Of a DNA stretch of 64,000 nucleotides, positions 44,973-56,678 are shown one piece after another. Under the pieces are notes generated by a model. That model worked only from the letters and a program-made list of their open reading frames with translations. It was not told the origin of the DNA and did no database searches. A program made the position numbers and the translations under genes. The stretch is from contig JAUKUA010000005.1 in NCBI GenBank assembly GCA_030549175.1, forward strand, positions 2,666,001-2,730,000. The letters run 5' to 3'. Source of the stretch: Lasiosphaeris hirsuta (lineage: Eukaryota > Ascomycota > Sordariomycetes > Sordariales > Lasiosphaeriaceae). Positions within the stretch are counted from its first letter, which is position 1, and every line of letters starts with the position of its first letter.

Positions 44973-47900
44973 ATGGGGGGTGCCGCAGATCTTCCTCACC
45001 GGTCCTCATCTCCCCTCAAGCGGCGGGCTTCCAGTATGGACCCTGAGCAGGAGAACACAGGCTCTAAGGAGGATGTGGACATGATCACGGCCCCAGCTAC
45101 CGAGCCACAGGAGCAGGAGACCTCACAGGGAACAGACACTACACAAGAAGCCATGGCTTCTGTTGAGGAGGCAGATACTGAACTCCCTTTGAGAACAGGT
45201 AAGCAGGCTGGTTTTTGCCGTCTCGCTTTTTGTGTATGTTAACACGGCAGCAGATATCCCCCCTCTTGATCAGCAAGTCAAAACGATCGAGACCTTGGTC
45301 AAGGCATTTGCCGAGTCTCAACCCGCCGAAGGGAATGAAGCCTATCTCGTATCACGACAATGGCTCAGCCGTGCACAGGCTTTTGGCGCCGATGCCAAAC
45401 AGGCCAGCAAAGAGCTCCCCCGCGGATCGCTAGGACCTGTTGACAATGGCGACATTATGCAGGCAATCTTCACTGATGCAAATGGCCAACGCTGTGTCAA
45501 GTTAAAACCCGGCACAGGCATTGAGAATTTTGAGCTGTTTCCTGAAGAAGCATGGAGCTTGCTGCTGACATGGTATGGTCTGGCCGATGGTCAAATACCC
45601 ATTGTCCGGACGGCGCACAACACATCACCCGACCCTAATAGCCTCCCGAATATTCAATTCGAGTTCCATCCACCAGTCTTCACCGTTCACCGCTTGTGGT
45701 CAGCAATCAGTCCGATCGCAGTGGAGCAGGAGCTCAAGCTGAAAACCCCCCCCCTCCTGTTATTGTCCAAAGCACATCCTATGGATTTCACAACTTCATG
45801 AAGCAAGTCAAGGAGCACACCGGCGTCCAGAAGGATCGAAAGGTGCGTCTTTGGCGTGTGCTTCAGACGATACCCACAACTGTTGCCACGACGGAAACAT
45901 CGGCCCAGCCCTCGGGAATCAAGACACCTCCCGATTCCCCCGGGCGGGTATCTGACATTTTTACTGTACCTACCTCTCCTGGTGCTTGGCCGGAGATGCT
46001 TGTCGATGTGGAGAGCTTTCTGAAGCTGGAGAAAGACGTGGATCGCGCGCTGGTCGAGGGGGAAGACACAACCCTCAATCTCAACTACAACGGGAGGCGA
46101 AGCCTGTCGTTGGTCGGCCTCACTGTTGACCAGATTCTTGTGGTTGACGAATTCGTTGATAGAGACAACAATGTCTCGACCTTCCGAGGCGGGAACCTTA
46201 ACAATGCTCTTGCGACTAGAGGTAGCTCAGGCAGTCTGGCAGCTCAAACCCGCGCCAATGCTAGCGGGCGCAGTAGTCCGGCTCTCCTCGGCCCCGTGAC
46301 TCGCGGTCGCGCTCAGCAAAAGTCGGGCCGCTCTGTTGGCTGCGTTGGCTTGCAGAACTTGGGCAACACGTGCTACATGAACTCGGCTTTGCAGTGTGTA
46401 CGCAGTGTCGAGGAGCTCACAAAGTACTTTTTGACGCGGGAGGCACACAAGGAGATCAACCCTGATAACCCTCTCTCGCATAATGGAGAGGTTGCTCTTG
46501 CTTACGGCCGCCTCCTTGAGGAGATCTACAAGGAGCCTGTCCCCAACTCAATCCAGCCCCGCCATTTCAAGAGCATCATCGGTCGATACGCGCCAGCTTT
46601 TTCCGGCTTTGGCCAGCAAGACTCGCAGGAATTTCTTGGCTTTCTCCTCGATGGCCTTCAAGAGGATCTGAATCGCATCAAGAAGAAGCCGTACATAGAG
46701 AAGCCGGACTCGACCGATGAGATGATCAATAACCCGGCTGCTATTCGAGAGCTGGCCAACAAAGTCTGGGACATCACCAAGAAGCGTGATGACTCGGTCA
46801 TTGCGGATCTCTTTACAGGATTGTATAAGTCGACGCTTGTGTGCCCCACGTGTGACAAGGTCAGCATAACATTCGACCCTTTCAACAACCTCACATTGCC
46901 GTTGCCCGTTGCCAATGTATGGACCCGGGCAGTCAAGTACTTTCCTCTCAATGAGCCGCCTGTTGAGATTGTGGTCGACATTGATAAGAACAGCAGCATG
47001 CGGACCTTGAAGCAGTACATCTCGGCCCGTGTCGGCGTCCCCGCCGAGCGCCTCTTCGGAGCTGAAGAGTTCCGTGACAAGTTCTTCAAATTCTACGATG
47101 ATATGTCTTCGGTCTCTGAGGAGATTCAACCGAATGACAACCCCACGATACATGAATTGGAAGGCTCTCCAACGAACATGGCAAGTGTGAAGAAGTTGAA
47201 GAAGCAACGATATCGCTCACTGCTTGATGATACTGAGGCTGAAGACGTTGCGTCTTGGGAGGATCCCATGGCAGAGCGTCTGCTTGTCCCTGTCGTGCAC
47301 CGGCTGAACCCCGAGGATCCTGCTATCCGCAAGCATCGCTACGCTAGAAACAAGAATGCTGCTGGAGACATCCCACCACCGCATTTTGTCCTGCTCACAC
47401 CCCAGGAGGCTCGCAATGAAGACATTATTCGCCGAAAGATCCTGGAGAGATTGGCCTCTTACTCAACGTGGTCGGCATTTACAGCTGCGGATGACACCGA
47501 CACTGCTGAGACGGATCCCGAGATGGTGAACAACACGTCAGACGTCGATTCAGCCGGCGACGCTAAGATCGTTGCCAAGTCGGTGGAAGGCGAGGAGGAT
47601 ATCGTCGATGTGACCATGAGTGATGTGGCAGATACTCGGAAATCCGCCACTCCTGCGGCTACTGAGCAGTACGTCTTTCTCAGGCAAACTTTCGTCCCTT
47701 GTTTTCATGGCAGCTCACAAAGTAATAGATACCCCCTGCTTCTCAAGCAATTCAATCAACAAAGACCGAAGTGGATCAACCCAGCAGAGTTTCTGGACCC
47801 GCAGTTCCAAAACCTCTTTGAGCTGAGCTACTTTCAAGAGCAAGGTACATCGATCCCCACGGGTTGGCAGACTATCCAGGATGAAAACGTTCTACCACGG

Positions 47901-49856
47901 TTGAGCACAAGACAGCCCAAGCCCGCTACTTCAGATGTCGAGATGCGTAGCCCTGGGGCCTGGGAGGGTTCAGATGAAAGCGGTAGCGAGGAATCTCCTC
48001 GCGCTCAGCCCAGCAACACCCGAATGGTGGATGAATCCAGTGACGATGAAGACTTTGCCAAGGTACGGGTGAGTATACTTTCATGCCTGTTTCAAAGCAA
48101 ATAATGGTTCTGACTCCCTGCCAGAACATCGCCCAGCGTCCCAATGGTTCAAGCCATAAAAATCAAGTAAGCGCCCGGGGAAAGAACAAGAAGCTCAAGT
48201 CTGCAAAGACTTACGGGAAAAAGGGCAAGAAGCGGCTCGAGAAGCAACAGCAACAACGAAATGCTCGTGCGCAATTTGTCGGTGATTCCGAGGATGCCGG
48301 TACTTCTGACAATGGACCGCTTGTGCGACTGGGAGAGGGCATCGTGGTCGAGTGGAGCGAGGATGCCTTTGACTACGTTTTCGGAGGCACTTCGCCCAAT
48401 GATACCAGAGGCATGAGGACGTACGCTGCGGTTCCAACCCTGGAGGATCCTGCCATCGAAACCAAGAAGAAGCAGCGACAGCTCCGCCGTAAGAACGGCA
48501 TTACGCTGGACGACTGCCTGGATGAGTTCGAAAAAGAGGAAATACTTTCAGAGCAGGATACGTGGTATTGCCCTCGCTGCAAGGAACATCGCCGAGCCAG
48601 CAAGAAGTTCGACCTCTGGAAGACGCCTGATATCCTGGTGGTGCATCTCAAACGGTTCAGTTCCAGTGGATGGCGCCGCGATAAGCTTGATATCCTCGTT
48701 GACTTCCCTGTTGAAGGTCTAGATTTGACGACGCGGGTCATCAACAAGGAAGATGGCAAGCAGGAGGTCTACGACCTGATTGCTGTTGATAACCACTGGG
48801 GCGGCCTGGGCGGTGGTCACTACACGGCCTTTGCCAGAAACTTTGTGGATGACGAGTGGTACGAGTACAATGGTAGGTGCATGATTTTCTTTGGGAGGAG
48901 GAAAGCCGTCGGGGTGCTGACAGAATCGATTAGACACCTCAGTATCCAAGCAGAAGGACCCTTCCAAGGTCATCAGCACCGGTGCCTATCTGCTATTCTA
49001 CCGCCGCCGCTCTGATATCCCGCTCGGGGGTCCAAAATTCATAAACATATTCGACCGCTTCAATAGTCAACACGCCGCCGATGAAGACATGACGTCAGAT
49101 TCGGGGGAAGGTCAGCGTCTCGGCCTAGGCTCCTCCCTTCGTGGTTCGCCGAGCGCTTTGACAGGAGCAGATCTAACTCTCCCTCAAGGAAATCGTGGTT
49201 TGGCTAGCGACCTCTCCGACACCATCGGACGGGCGGGTAGGGCTATCAGCGTCGATGCGGAGCTGCCGACTTACCAAGCCAGTCTCACCCAGGTCGGAGA
49301 AGTTGACGACGACAATGACATCGGCGCGGGTATCAACTGGAGTCAGCAGGGAACATTGCGTAACAGCATTGAGGCTGACGGCGAGGATGAGGGTATTGAC
49401 CTTCCCTCCTACGAGAACGCCGGGATGGCTGGCATGACATCTGTTATTGGCGGTACCAGCTGGAGCTTTGACGCCTTGGCCAAAGTTGGGTCGGAGGTTG
49501 GTGCAGACGACGACATCGCCAGTGACATTGCTCAGGGTGGCAGCTCGTCAATCAACGGTGTATTCGCTGACCCTACCGATGAAATGGAGCCAATGCTTCT
49601 GAACGAGCCCAGCTCTGGCTATGTCGAGCGACCAGGTGAGCCGGGGGAAGATTACGCCAGTTTCGATAGCCTTCCTGGCCCGTCGCCTGAACAAGACTAC
49701 GATGGCCGGTTGGCTGTGGAGAGCTGGGGGCAGCAGGTTGTGCACAAGGTGCCGGCGGATGTTAGTGACGATCAGGCCAGCGATAAGGTTGCAGAGATCC
49801 ACGTCAGCGACGAACATGTGCTGCCTGAGGAGCCGTGGCAAAACCCGGACGTCTAG
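44973..49856 (+). CDS. UBP12: UBP12/USP15-type ubiquitin hydrolase, frame broken once
   Basis: Cysteine deubiquitinase with N-terminal DUSP domain. Exons: 44973-45198, 45251-47668, 47729-48068, 48125-48872 and 48934-49856. The DUSP region starts near DIPPLDQQVKTIETL, with NEAYLVSRQWLSRAQ. The catalytic Cys box is GLQNLGNTCYMNSALQC; the His box is GGHYTAFARNFVDDEWYEYN, completed as ND after splicing. A long insert separates the boxes, as in USP4/15 and Ubp12, and the knuckle CPTCDKV and YCPRCKEHR are present. At 45742-45754 (A4C9) the frame shifts: before it the frame reads VEQELKLK, after it NPPPPVIVQSTSYGFHN. One extra base would restore about 1551 aa. Conservation on both sides suggests a sequencing or assembly indel, or a recent mutation, rather than an old pseudogene. 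The true start is uncertain: 44973 has a weak context, 45036 a better one, and upstream sequence is also open. Confidence 0.9.
45742..45754 (+). other. A4C9 tract at the deubiquitinase frame break
   Basis: Four A then nine C. The reading frame of the upstream DUSP part and that of the downstream catalytic part overlap here and differ by one nucleotide. No GT..AG intron explains the change. Confidence 0.88.
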
Positions 49857-51865
49857 GAGGCGCCTAGGAAATCCCCACGGCCCAACACAAAAACATGTGG
49901 TAACCAAGCTATCCGCACGGAGGTGCTGCCCAGCTTGTTTTACACAAATGGGCCGCAGCGAGACCAGGAAACCCGACCTGCCAATTGGCGTGCCCGACGT
50001 GCTATGAATGCGCCTACACAGCAATTTGCTCCCCAGGTAGAAGCCGACGTGGAAAATCCGAAGCAACCCTCAGCCCGCTCCACCTCAGGCCGGCGGCAAG
50101 GGCCACGACACAGTGGCGGATCATCGGGATCGGCGTCAAGGGAGGATGGCGGATCCGGGGGCAGGATGAATTCGTACTTCTTGAGGAGGGTTTAGCGCAT
50201 CATCTCTTCCTCTGTTGGTTTCGGCATTCCCCCATCGCTGGTTGTTGCCAGCTGGTGGGAGGTTTGACTTTGTGGCATTACTTGGGGCGCCGCTGGGAAT
50301 ACGAGCATCAAGTCAGGAGGTGGTATTCAATGGTGGGCATGGACATGAAGATGGTCATACGTGAGCGACCCGGGGTTTTACCGGACTACGGACTGGATTA
50401 GACGATGCGCCTCGCCTACTCTATCCCTTGGCGGATGAAGAAGGTTCATACTATGGGATGCATGTATGTACATGGTTTATATGGAAGGATGCGTGGTTGG
50501 GATTTGGGCAGCGAGGAGGAGATATTTAGAGCGGTGATTCACGGAACATGGCATATGGCGTATTGCACATGGGATGAGCGATGAATAACTACATTTTTGC
50601 CCGAGCAAAGCAAGACAATGCAAAGCAGAGGGTTGGGCTTGCGGTTACCAGACCGAACCTGGTTCAAGGGAGTTGAGGTCGGTACCATTGTTAGTCCCTT
50701 GGTAGCACTTTGTTGATAGTATGGTATTGTATGGCATGGCATCCTGGGGCCGCGCCTTGTACTGGGCTGCTGTTGTTGACAAGTACATGTCAGTTGGCAT
50801 GTGTTGAGTGAGTGCACGTAGTCAACATTTTCGCGTGGCACAATTAATGTCACTTTCCACAAGGTGCCTAGGGTCTAGAGTCTCAGGGGCACGATGCTAT
50901 CACGGTCTGGTTATTTTTAGAGCATAGCTTGTGTACCCAATCCCCCCGGCGTAGCGGTGAGTTTGAGCGGGTTTTGCTCTCGAGGCCGAAGGAGCCGCAT
51001 CGGGTATGCAGAGGGATATTTTGCAGCGAGCCGGCGTAGGAGGCCTAGGGTTGTATAGGATGTAGGGGATGTCGGAGATGTCGAGCACGGTGAGCAGGAT
51101 GAGCCGAGTTTCTGGTCACAAGGAGCAGGAGTATTGTCAATAGGCCATCGTTAAGACGTTGAAGTTGACATTGGCTAGCATCTGGCCCGAACTAGTGACT
51201 GCCGGGCCTTCAGCTCCCTTGGGAAGAAGGGAGCGTGAGGTTATCTTGAACACTGGCGCTATTGCATGTAATGGGCAGGTTCGCCCCTTTTGGGTCGGGG
51301 ATTTATGGCCTATAAGCAGCGCCGCCGCCGCTCCTGCTCGCAGAACACAGACCTAATTCTCTCTGGCCTGTAGCCCCTTATCGCGGCTGCCCCCCGCCGT
51401 GCATGTGCGGTCCTGAACGGCGGATTCCCTTCCCTGCTGGCAATTGCTGCGCGCGCGCGTGCCGCCGCCGATTGGGATTGTTGGGGTTCTGTATTTGTCA
51501 AGCCCTCTCGTGGCACACTTCGCGCGCACACCTGAAGTTGGGCCTCACTTTTTCTCCTTTTTTTTCCTTTTTTATTACTGCTGTTCCTCCTCTCGACATC
51601 CTATTTGATGTCGCTATATCCAGCAGGAGGATAATGGAATGACGAGCTTTGCTATGGACGGGCTATGTATAGCGAGCGGGCGAGCTGACTGGTCACTTGG
51701 TTAGGCTCGTGGGCGGCGCGGCCGTGGGAAGCAAGGGTTCAGAGGTACCTTCTGTTACACAAGTGAGCTCTTCCAGGTTACTCCCAAACAATGGGACTAA
51801 ACCCAGCCCCGCCCCTCGGCCACTGTCTCCAAAATTCCTGAAAGGCTTGTCCGGAGTCGGTTTAG

Positions 51866-51894
51866 TTTTTTTTTTTTTTTGGGGGGGGGGGGGG
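51866..51894. repeat. Adjacent T15 and G14 homopolymers
   Basis: Fifteen T are followed immediately by fourteen G, the most extreme homopolymer pair in the window. Confidence 0.92.
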
Positions 51895-52334
51895 AGCTCC
51901 ATGCACGTTGTCAAGTTCATGCAAGTCGAACTGTGTGACGAAAGAAAAGAAGAAAAGCCGTCGAACGACTTGCTTGTGCGTGTGTGACGAAAGAACACGG
52001 CTCGGTCTTTTCAGACGACAATGAGCGCGCGCACGCAGAAGACCCCTGACTCGAGCAAAAAACGCCCCCCCCAAGCAAGAGCTACACCAAGACGACCCGT
52101 AGGTGCTAGGGACTAGGTATTCCGTAGGCTGTAGTGTAATCGCATGCGCGCACAAGTGAAAAGTTGTTGAGCCTGGCTGGTGGGACACAATGACGAGCTG
52201 GTGGATAGACGCTTATCGATGGACCAAACAAAACATGACGGCCGGCCGAGATAAGCCTTGGGTAGTAAAGACAAAAAAAAGACAACAATTGCCCGGCAAA
52301 CGACAGAGGATGAATGATGGCATGGACAACGGGC

Positions 52335-52360
52335 ATGGCGGGACGGCGGGATGGCGGGAC
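52335..52360. repeat. GGCGGGA direct repeats
   Basis: Three copies of GGCGGGAC/GGCGGGAT in tandem. Confidence 0.7.
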
Positions 52361-55036
52361 AGCTAAAGCATAGCATTGGCATAGGCAAACAACGATCGGC
52401 AGGGCTGAAACGTCCTAGAGATGAGGACTCTGTGAGCGCAGCGAAAGGGAAAGGCTGTGGCCATTTTGGCTGGGCCCTGCCCAACGTCAAACGATGGTGT
52501 CATCGGCATCGGAGAAAAATAAGAAATAAAAAGGCGAAACTAGCAGGTCACGTTATTTTGACGCACCACGATTAGTATGGGGAAGATGCATGGGCGACCG
52601 ATTTGCAAGTGCCATTACGTAGAGTTCGCCCCTTCGCGCAAATTGAAGCCCCATCCAAGCCATCATCCCATGTGGCGATTTCGTACGGCACGGGGGGAAA
52701 GGGTGAGATGGTGTCCTCATCTCAACCCCCAAGGCACCCGTTGCATGGATTCAAGAAACGCCATAAATGTCTATTTCCGCGTGCATGTCTCAGATTTGGC
52801 AACGTCAGAGGCTTCTACACTCCAGCGCTGTCTGAGCGTGGCGGGCGACAAGAAATGTCGTGCAGTGCGCTTGTTGCAGTTGTTGCAGAAGACATGCTGT
52901 TGGGCAAAAAGGGTTCGTGCGGTCGAGGGGTTGAGGGTCGAGGGGACGAGGACCGAGTCCTTATGCCCGTGGCGCCCGCTCGGGGGCGACGTCGGCAAAT
53001 TCGGTAGTCGGCTGCCCCTGACGGCGCAGGAGTCAGATCGCCCATCTCGAGCTGTCTCCATGGGTTGCGTTTTCCATCTTACCTGTGTAACCGGCCTGAC
53101 ACCGACACCGTGGACTAGTTAGCCCAAGCCGCAGGCCTAGTAGTTGTAGAGAGCAGGAAGCAAGCACGGGATTCGCATGACATAGATGGGCATAGCCGAA
53201 AGTGCCGAACGGAGGCTTCCCCCCTCTGGCGGCGCCGTCGTGGACCTCCCCCGACAGCTACCCAGATAATAACTTTCCCCAGCCAAGCCGGGGCCTTGCC
53301 TGGCAACCTGGGCTGCAGTTCGAGAAAAGGTCTGGCGTCGTGTGATAGGCCACGGGACGAGCAATAGGTTAAAACCCTTTGGACCCTCTAGGGCGGGGGA
53401 AGGGGGTCGCCATTGGGCCAAATGGGGAGGGGGAAGCGGCGCGGCTAAAGGCTGGGCGCAGGTCCTCGACCATCGACAACACGGCGGATATTCTCCCAGA
53501 AGGGACGAGGGGAACCGGTATGGGGGCACAGTACCATCGCGGGTGTCTGATAGATTGAGTACAGGCAGCACCGTTGGCTTGCACCTGGACACCATTGGCA
53601 AAGCTGGAGGAAAAACGACCAAACGACGGACGAGCACGACTCGCTAGGCCGCGCACGGGTGATGGAGGCCATCGGGGCAATCGAGGAAATGGTAAATAGC
53701 GGAAGGTAGTGTGAATGAAAGCAGAGCAGCCACACGGCGGGGCCGGGGGCCACTCGGTATCCATCAAGAGTGTATCCGTATTTTGCTCGAGTTACGACGC
53801 AGTGTGGCAGTAATTGCTCGGTTTGCCCTCGAATTGACTCCGCGCCGACTCTAGCGGTTCAATGGTGCAGATGCGAATGCGGATCGGCGTTGGGGGTGTT
53901 GGCGTAGAAGCTGGCCACGGCTGGCATGGCTGGCATGGCCCTCAGGGCGTCCTCTCACAGCGCCGGGAGCGCTGCATCCACCAGCGCGTGCTTGTCTGCT
54001 TCTAGAAGGTCAGGGGTTCAGAGGCTTGGCCCATGGCTTGGACAGCTAACCGCACGGAGCTCGCTCGGTTTTGGAAGGTCTGATTCTCTCCTCTAACAGT
54101 GCCAGTGCCAGCAGCTTGCCAGCTGCAAACCGAGCTTCCCAAGGTACCAATATCTAACTTCCAATAGCATCGCGTCATGACAGAGCAGTTATTCATCAGC
54201 GCAGGACGCAAGAACCAGCCTGTAATGGGCCTGTCCCGCTGTTAGGTGGGGTCCCTTGGAGCTGTCTCCATTTCGAACAGACCCGCGCTTCCAGAAGCCG
54301 ATCGCGAGCCTTTTATCTCTTCTTCCTTTTTCCTCCCAGCGATGCCGCAATCGCTCCGATGTCCACGCAGCGGAGAGATGGCGAGCGACAGCGCTGCCCA
54401 GGTTTGATCGGAGCACGAGAGACCCTGATTGACGGCCGTCGGGTGCTGTGCGTCCGTGCCAGGCCGGACTGATAACCCTGTGTCAGGTACGCTGCCAGCT
54501 GTTGGTGCACACTAATCAAGAACCAGGCCTCGCTGCGACCGCTGGGCTTGGTACAAGCACAGTACGAACAGTACGCACAGCGGAGCATGACCCGAAATGC
54601 CAAGCAATCTGCGCCGCACCCTTTCTACACCTCTTCGAGGGCCAGACCCTGCGTCACCTCCCGCCGGCGACACGAGCGTTCTTTGTTGATGAGTCCCAAA
54701 GCCAAGGACGCGGGTGTCGGGGGTCGCTGCATTTCCGCATTTCTGCGATTCAAGAGCAGCTTTGTCGGGCTCTCAGCTCTGTCATGACTTGTCAAATGGA
54801 ATGAGGTGTGGGCTGCGGGAGCTGAGGAAGGTCGGGCTGCATATCGCCAGTCGGATTTTCTTTTCTTCTGTCGGGTGGCCGTGACGCTGGGGGTGCTCGT
54901 GCCGCTGATGCCCAGGTGTGTGCGGTGTGTGTGTGTGCGCTGGTGCAGCGTGGGCGAAGGCCTTGGTTTGCAGTAGCGTTGTTCGATGGGTTTTCGAGAA
55001 GACGGCCAGAAGCTGGGGTCTTCGCTGCCGGCGTCG

Positions 55037-55050
55037 CCCCCCCCCCCCCC
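55037..55050. repeat. C14 run
   Basis: Fourteen consecutive C in the phosphodiesterase leader region; an indel hotspot. Confidence 0.85.
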
Positions 55051-56401
55051 GGCTATCCCTGAGATTGACTTTCCCGTTCGCGCAGCGTCCTTCGCAAGAG
55101 GCGGGCTTTCTGACTGGCTCAACTACCTCACACTGGCTCCGCTACCTCTTAGAGGGGCGCTATCCACACTTTCCGCGCATCCCCCATCGAACCCCCCCTT
55201 CCATTCACCATTACAGTGTTCCACCCCTTCCATGAAATCCACGTTCCACCCACCACCACCTCATTCTGCCATTTTGCGCGAGTCTGTGAATCTGCTCCCA
55301 ACTGCGGTTTTACCTTGAGCGAGCCTGCCCACCCACACAGACACATACACCCCCCAAGCCCTCCCCAAGCCTGCCCAAGCCCTCGAGGCCCTTCTTCCGC
55401 CTGGAGTGTCCTTACCTATCATCTATTGTTCATCAAAAGCAATCCAATCGCGAAAACAGCCTTTGGTGCCGCCGCAATTGATCCCATCCCTATCCCTCCT
55501 GACCGTGCTGGCGACTCGAGTGTACTTGGCCTAAAGCAGAGCAGACTCGAAGCTCCCCTCCCGTGCGCTCTCGAGGTCGCCCCCTCCATTACCGTCTAAT
55601 GTACAGTCTCGTGCTTGGGGGATATGTCGAGGCCCTCTGTCGCCCGTAGTTGTTCCCTTTCTACCCGCCAGCCTTCGTTATCATCCGCTGCTGCGTCAAG
55701 TGCGTGTGTTCGCACACGAGCGAGCAGTCCCAACTCTTGCAGCTCTCCTGGGTATCCTGGGTATCGCATGTCCATCTCTGGTAAGACCAAATACAACCCC
55801 CGTATGCCTCGTTCTTCCCTGTTGTTTCTGCTCGCCCTCCCTCGCCCCCTCTGTCGTCTCCACCCGCCCGCTCTAGTCCAAACCCACACACTCGCTCTGT
55901 CTGTCTGCCCGACCCTTGCGACTCGGGGCCCTCAGTCGCTTGGATTCATGGCTCAACCCTCCTCTCTCTGTTCCCAATTCCTCTCCATCACACAACCCCC
56001 CCTCCCCCCCGGCCCGGAAGCCTGATTTTTGCGTATTTTCACCTCCACCTGGCTATCACTCATCCCATCGCCTACACTGTTTTTCAGACTTGGCTTCCTT
56101 TGCGCGGCATGTCTAACCCAGAGCAGCCAGACGGTCCAACGTCCCTCGTCGCGTGCCAACCGCTGAAACAGCGCACCGTCTTGCCCGCCGAACCCCATTG
56201 CTCGCCCGCCGGGAACACTCTCCGTCCGTAACGGACGACGAGAAATCGCAAAACCCGCGCGTGCAATCCCGATAGTCAGATAATCACCAGGCGCAACCCC
56301 ATCGTACTCGGCCCACTGTCGCCGTTACCGTCGCTCAGCCAGTGTGACCTAGCGCGCTCTGAGCTCCCGACGTCAACTCGTCGCACAAATCCGCGCTATT
56401 A

Positions 56402-56414
56402 CCCCCCCCCCCCC
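56402..56414. repeat. C13 run
   Basis: Thirteen consecutive C, interrupted by one T and followed by more C, in the same leader region. Confidence 0.85.
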
Positions 56415-56678
56415 TCCCCCCTCGCCCCCTTTCAACCCGAATCGAAATCGATCTGTTAGAGTATATACACACATAGCAGCCGATACTCTCGAAGAGAAAT
56501 CCGTACTTGAACGCCATCGGTGTCGACGTGCCGTCCAGTCTTGGGCCTGGCCCGCATTGTAATTGGAGACGTATATCGTGCGGGAGCCATATCCGGGGCC
56601 CCGTCTGGTCCTTGACGTTTTTGAACCCCGTGGCAAAGGCGTACCTTGTCGCAAGACTGGTCGCTTTTCAGGGCCACC

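Larger units (their letters stand above)
49857..54900. other. Gene-free stretch, 5 kb
   Basis: No recognisable gene. It includes a T15/G14 junction at 51866-51894 and a GGCGGGA repeat near 52335-52360. Open frames such as 52577-53122 show no motif. The first few hundred bases are probably the deubiquitinase 3' UTR. Confidence 0.4.
54901..56678. promoter_or_regulatory. Pyrimidine-rich promoter/leader of the phosphodiesterase gene
   Basis: About 1.8 kb strongly biased to C/T on the + strand, with C14 at 55037-55050 and C13 at 56402-56414. This is typical of long 5' leaders of regulatory genes in filamentous ascomycetes. Short upstream ATGs are present, for example near 55615, but I see no conserved upstream peptide. 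Confidence 0.5.

Noticed and set aside
45676..45724. Short intron as an explanation of the deubiquitinase frame change
   Set aside because: It would remove the VFTVHRLWSAISPI region, which reads as real coding sequence right up to the A4C9 tract, and leaves the frame overlap at the tract unexplained.
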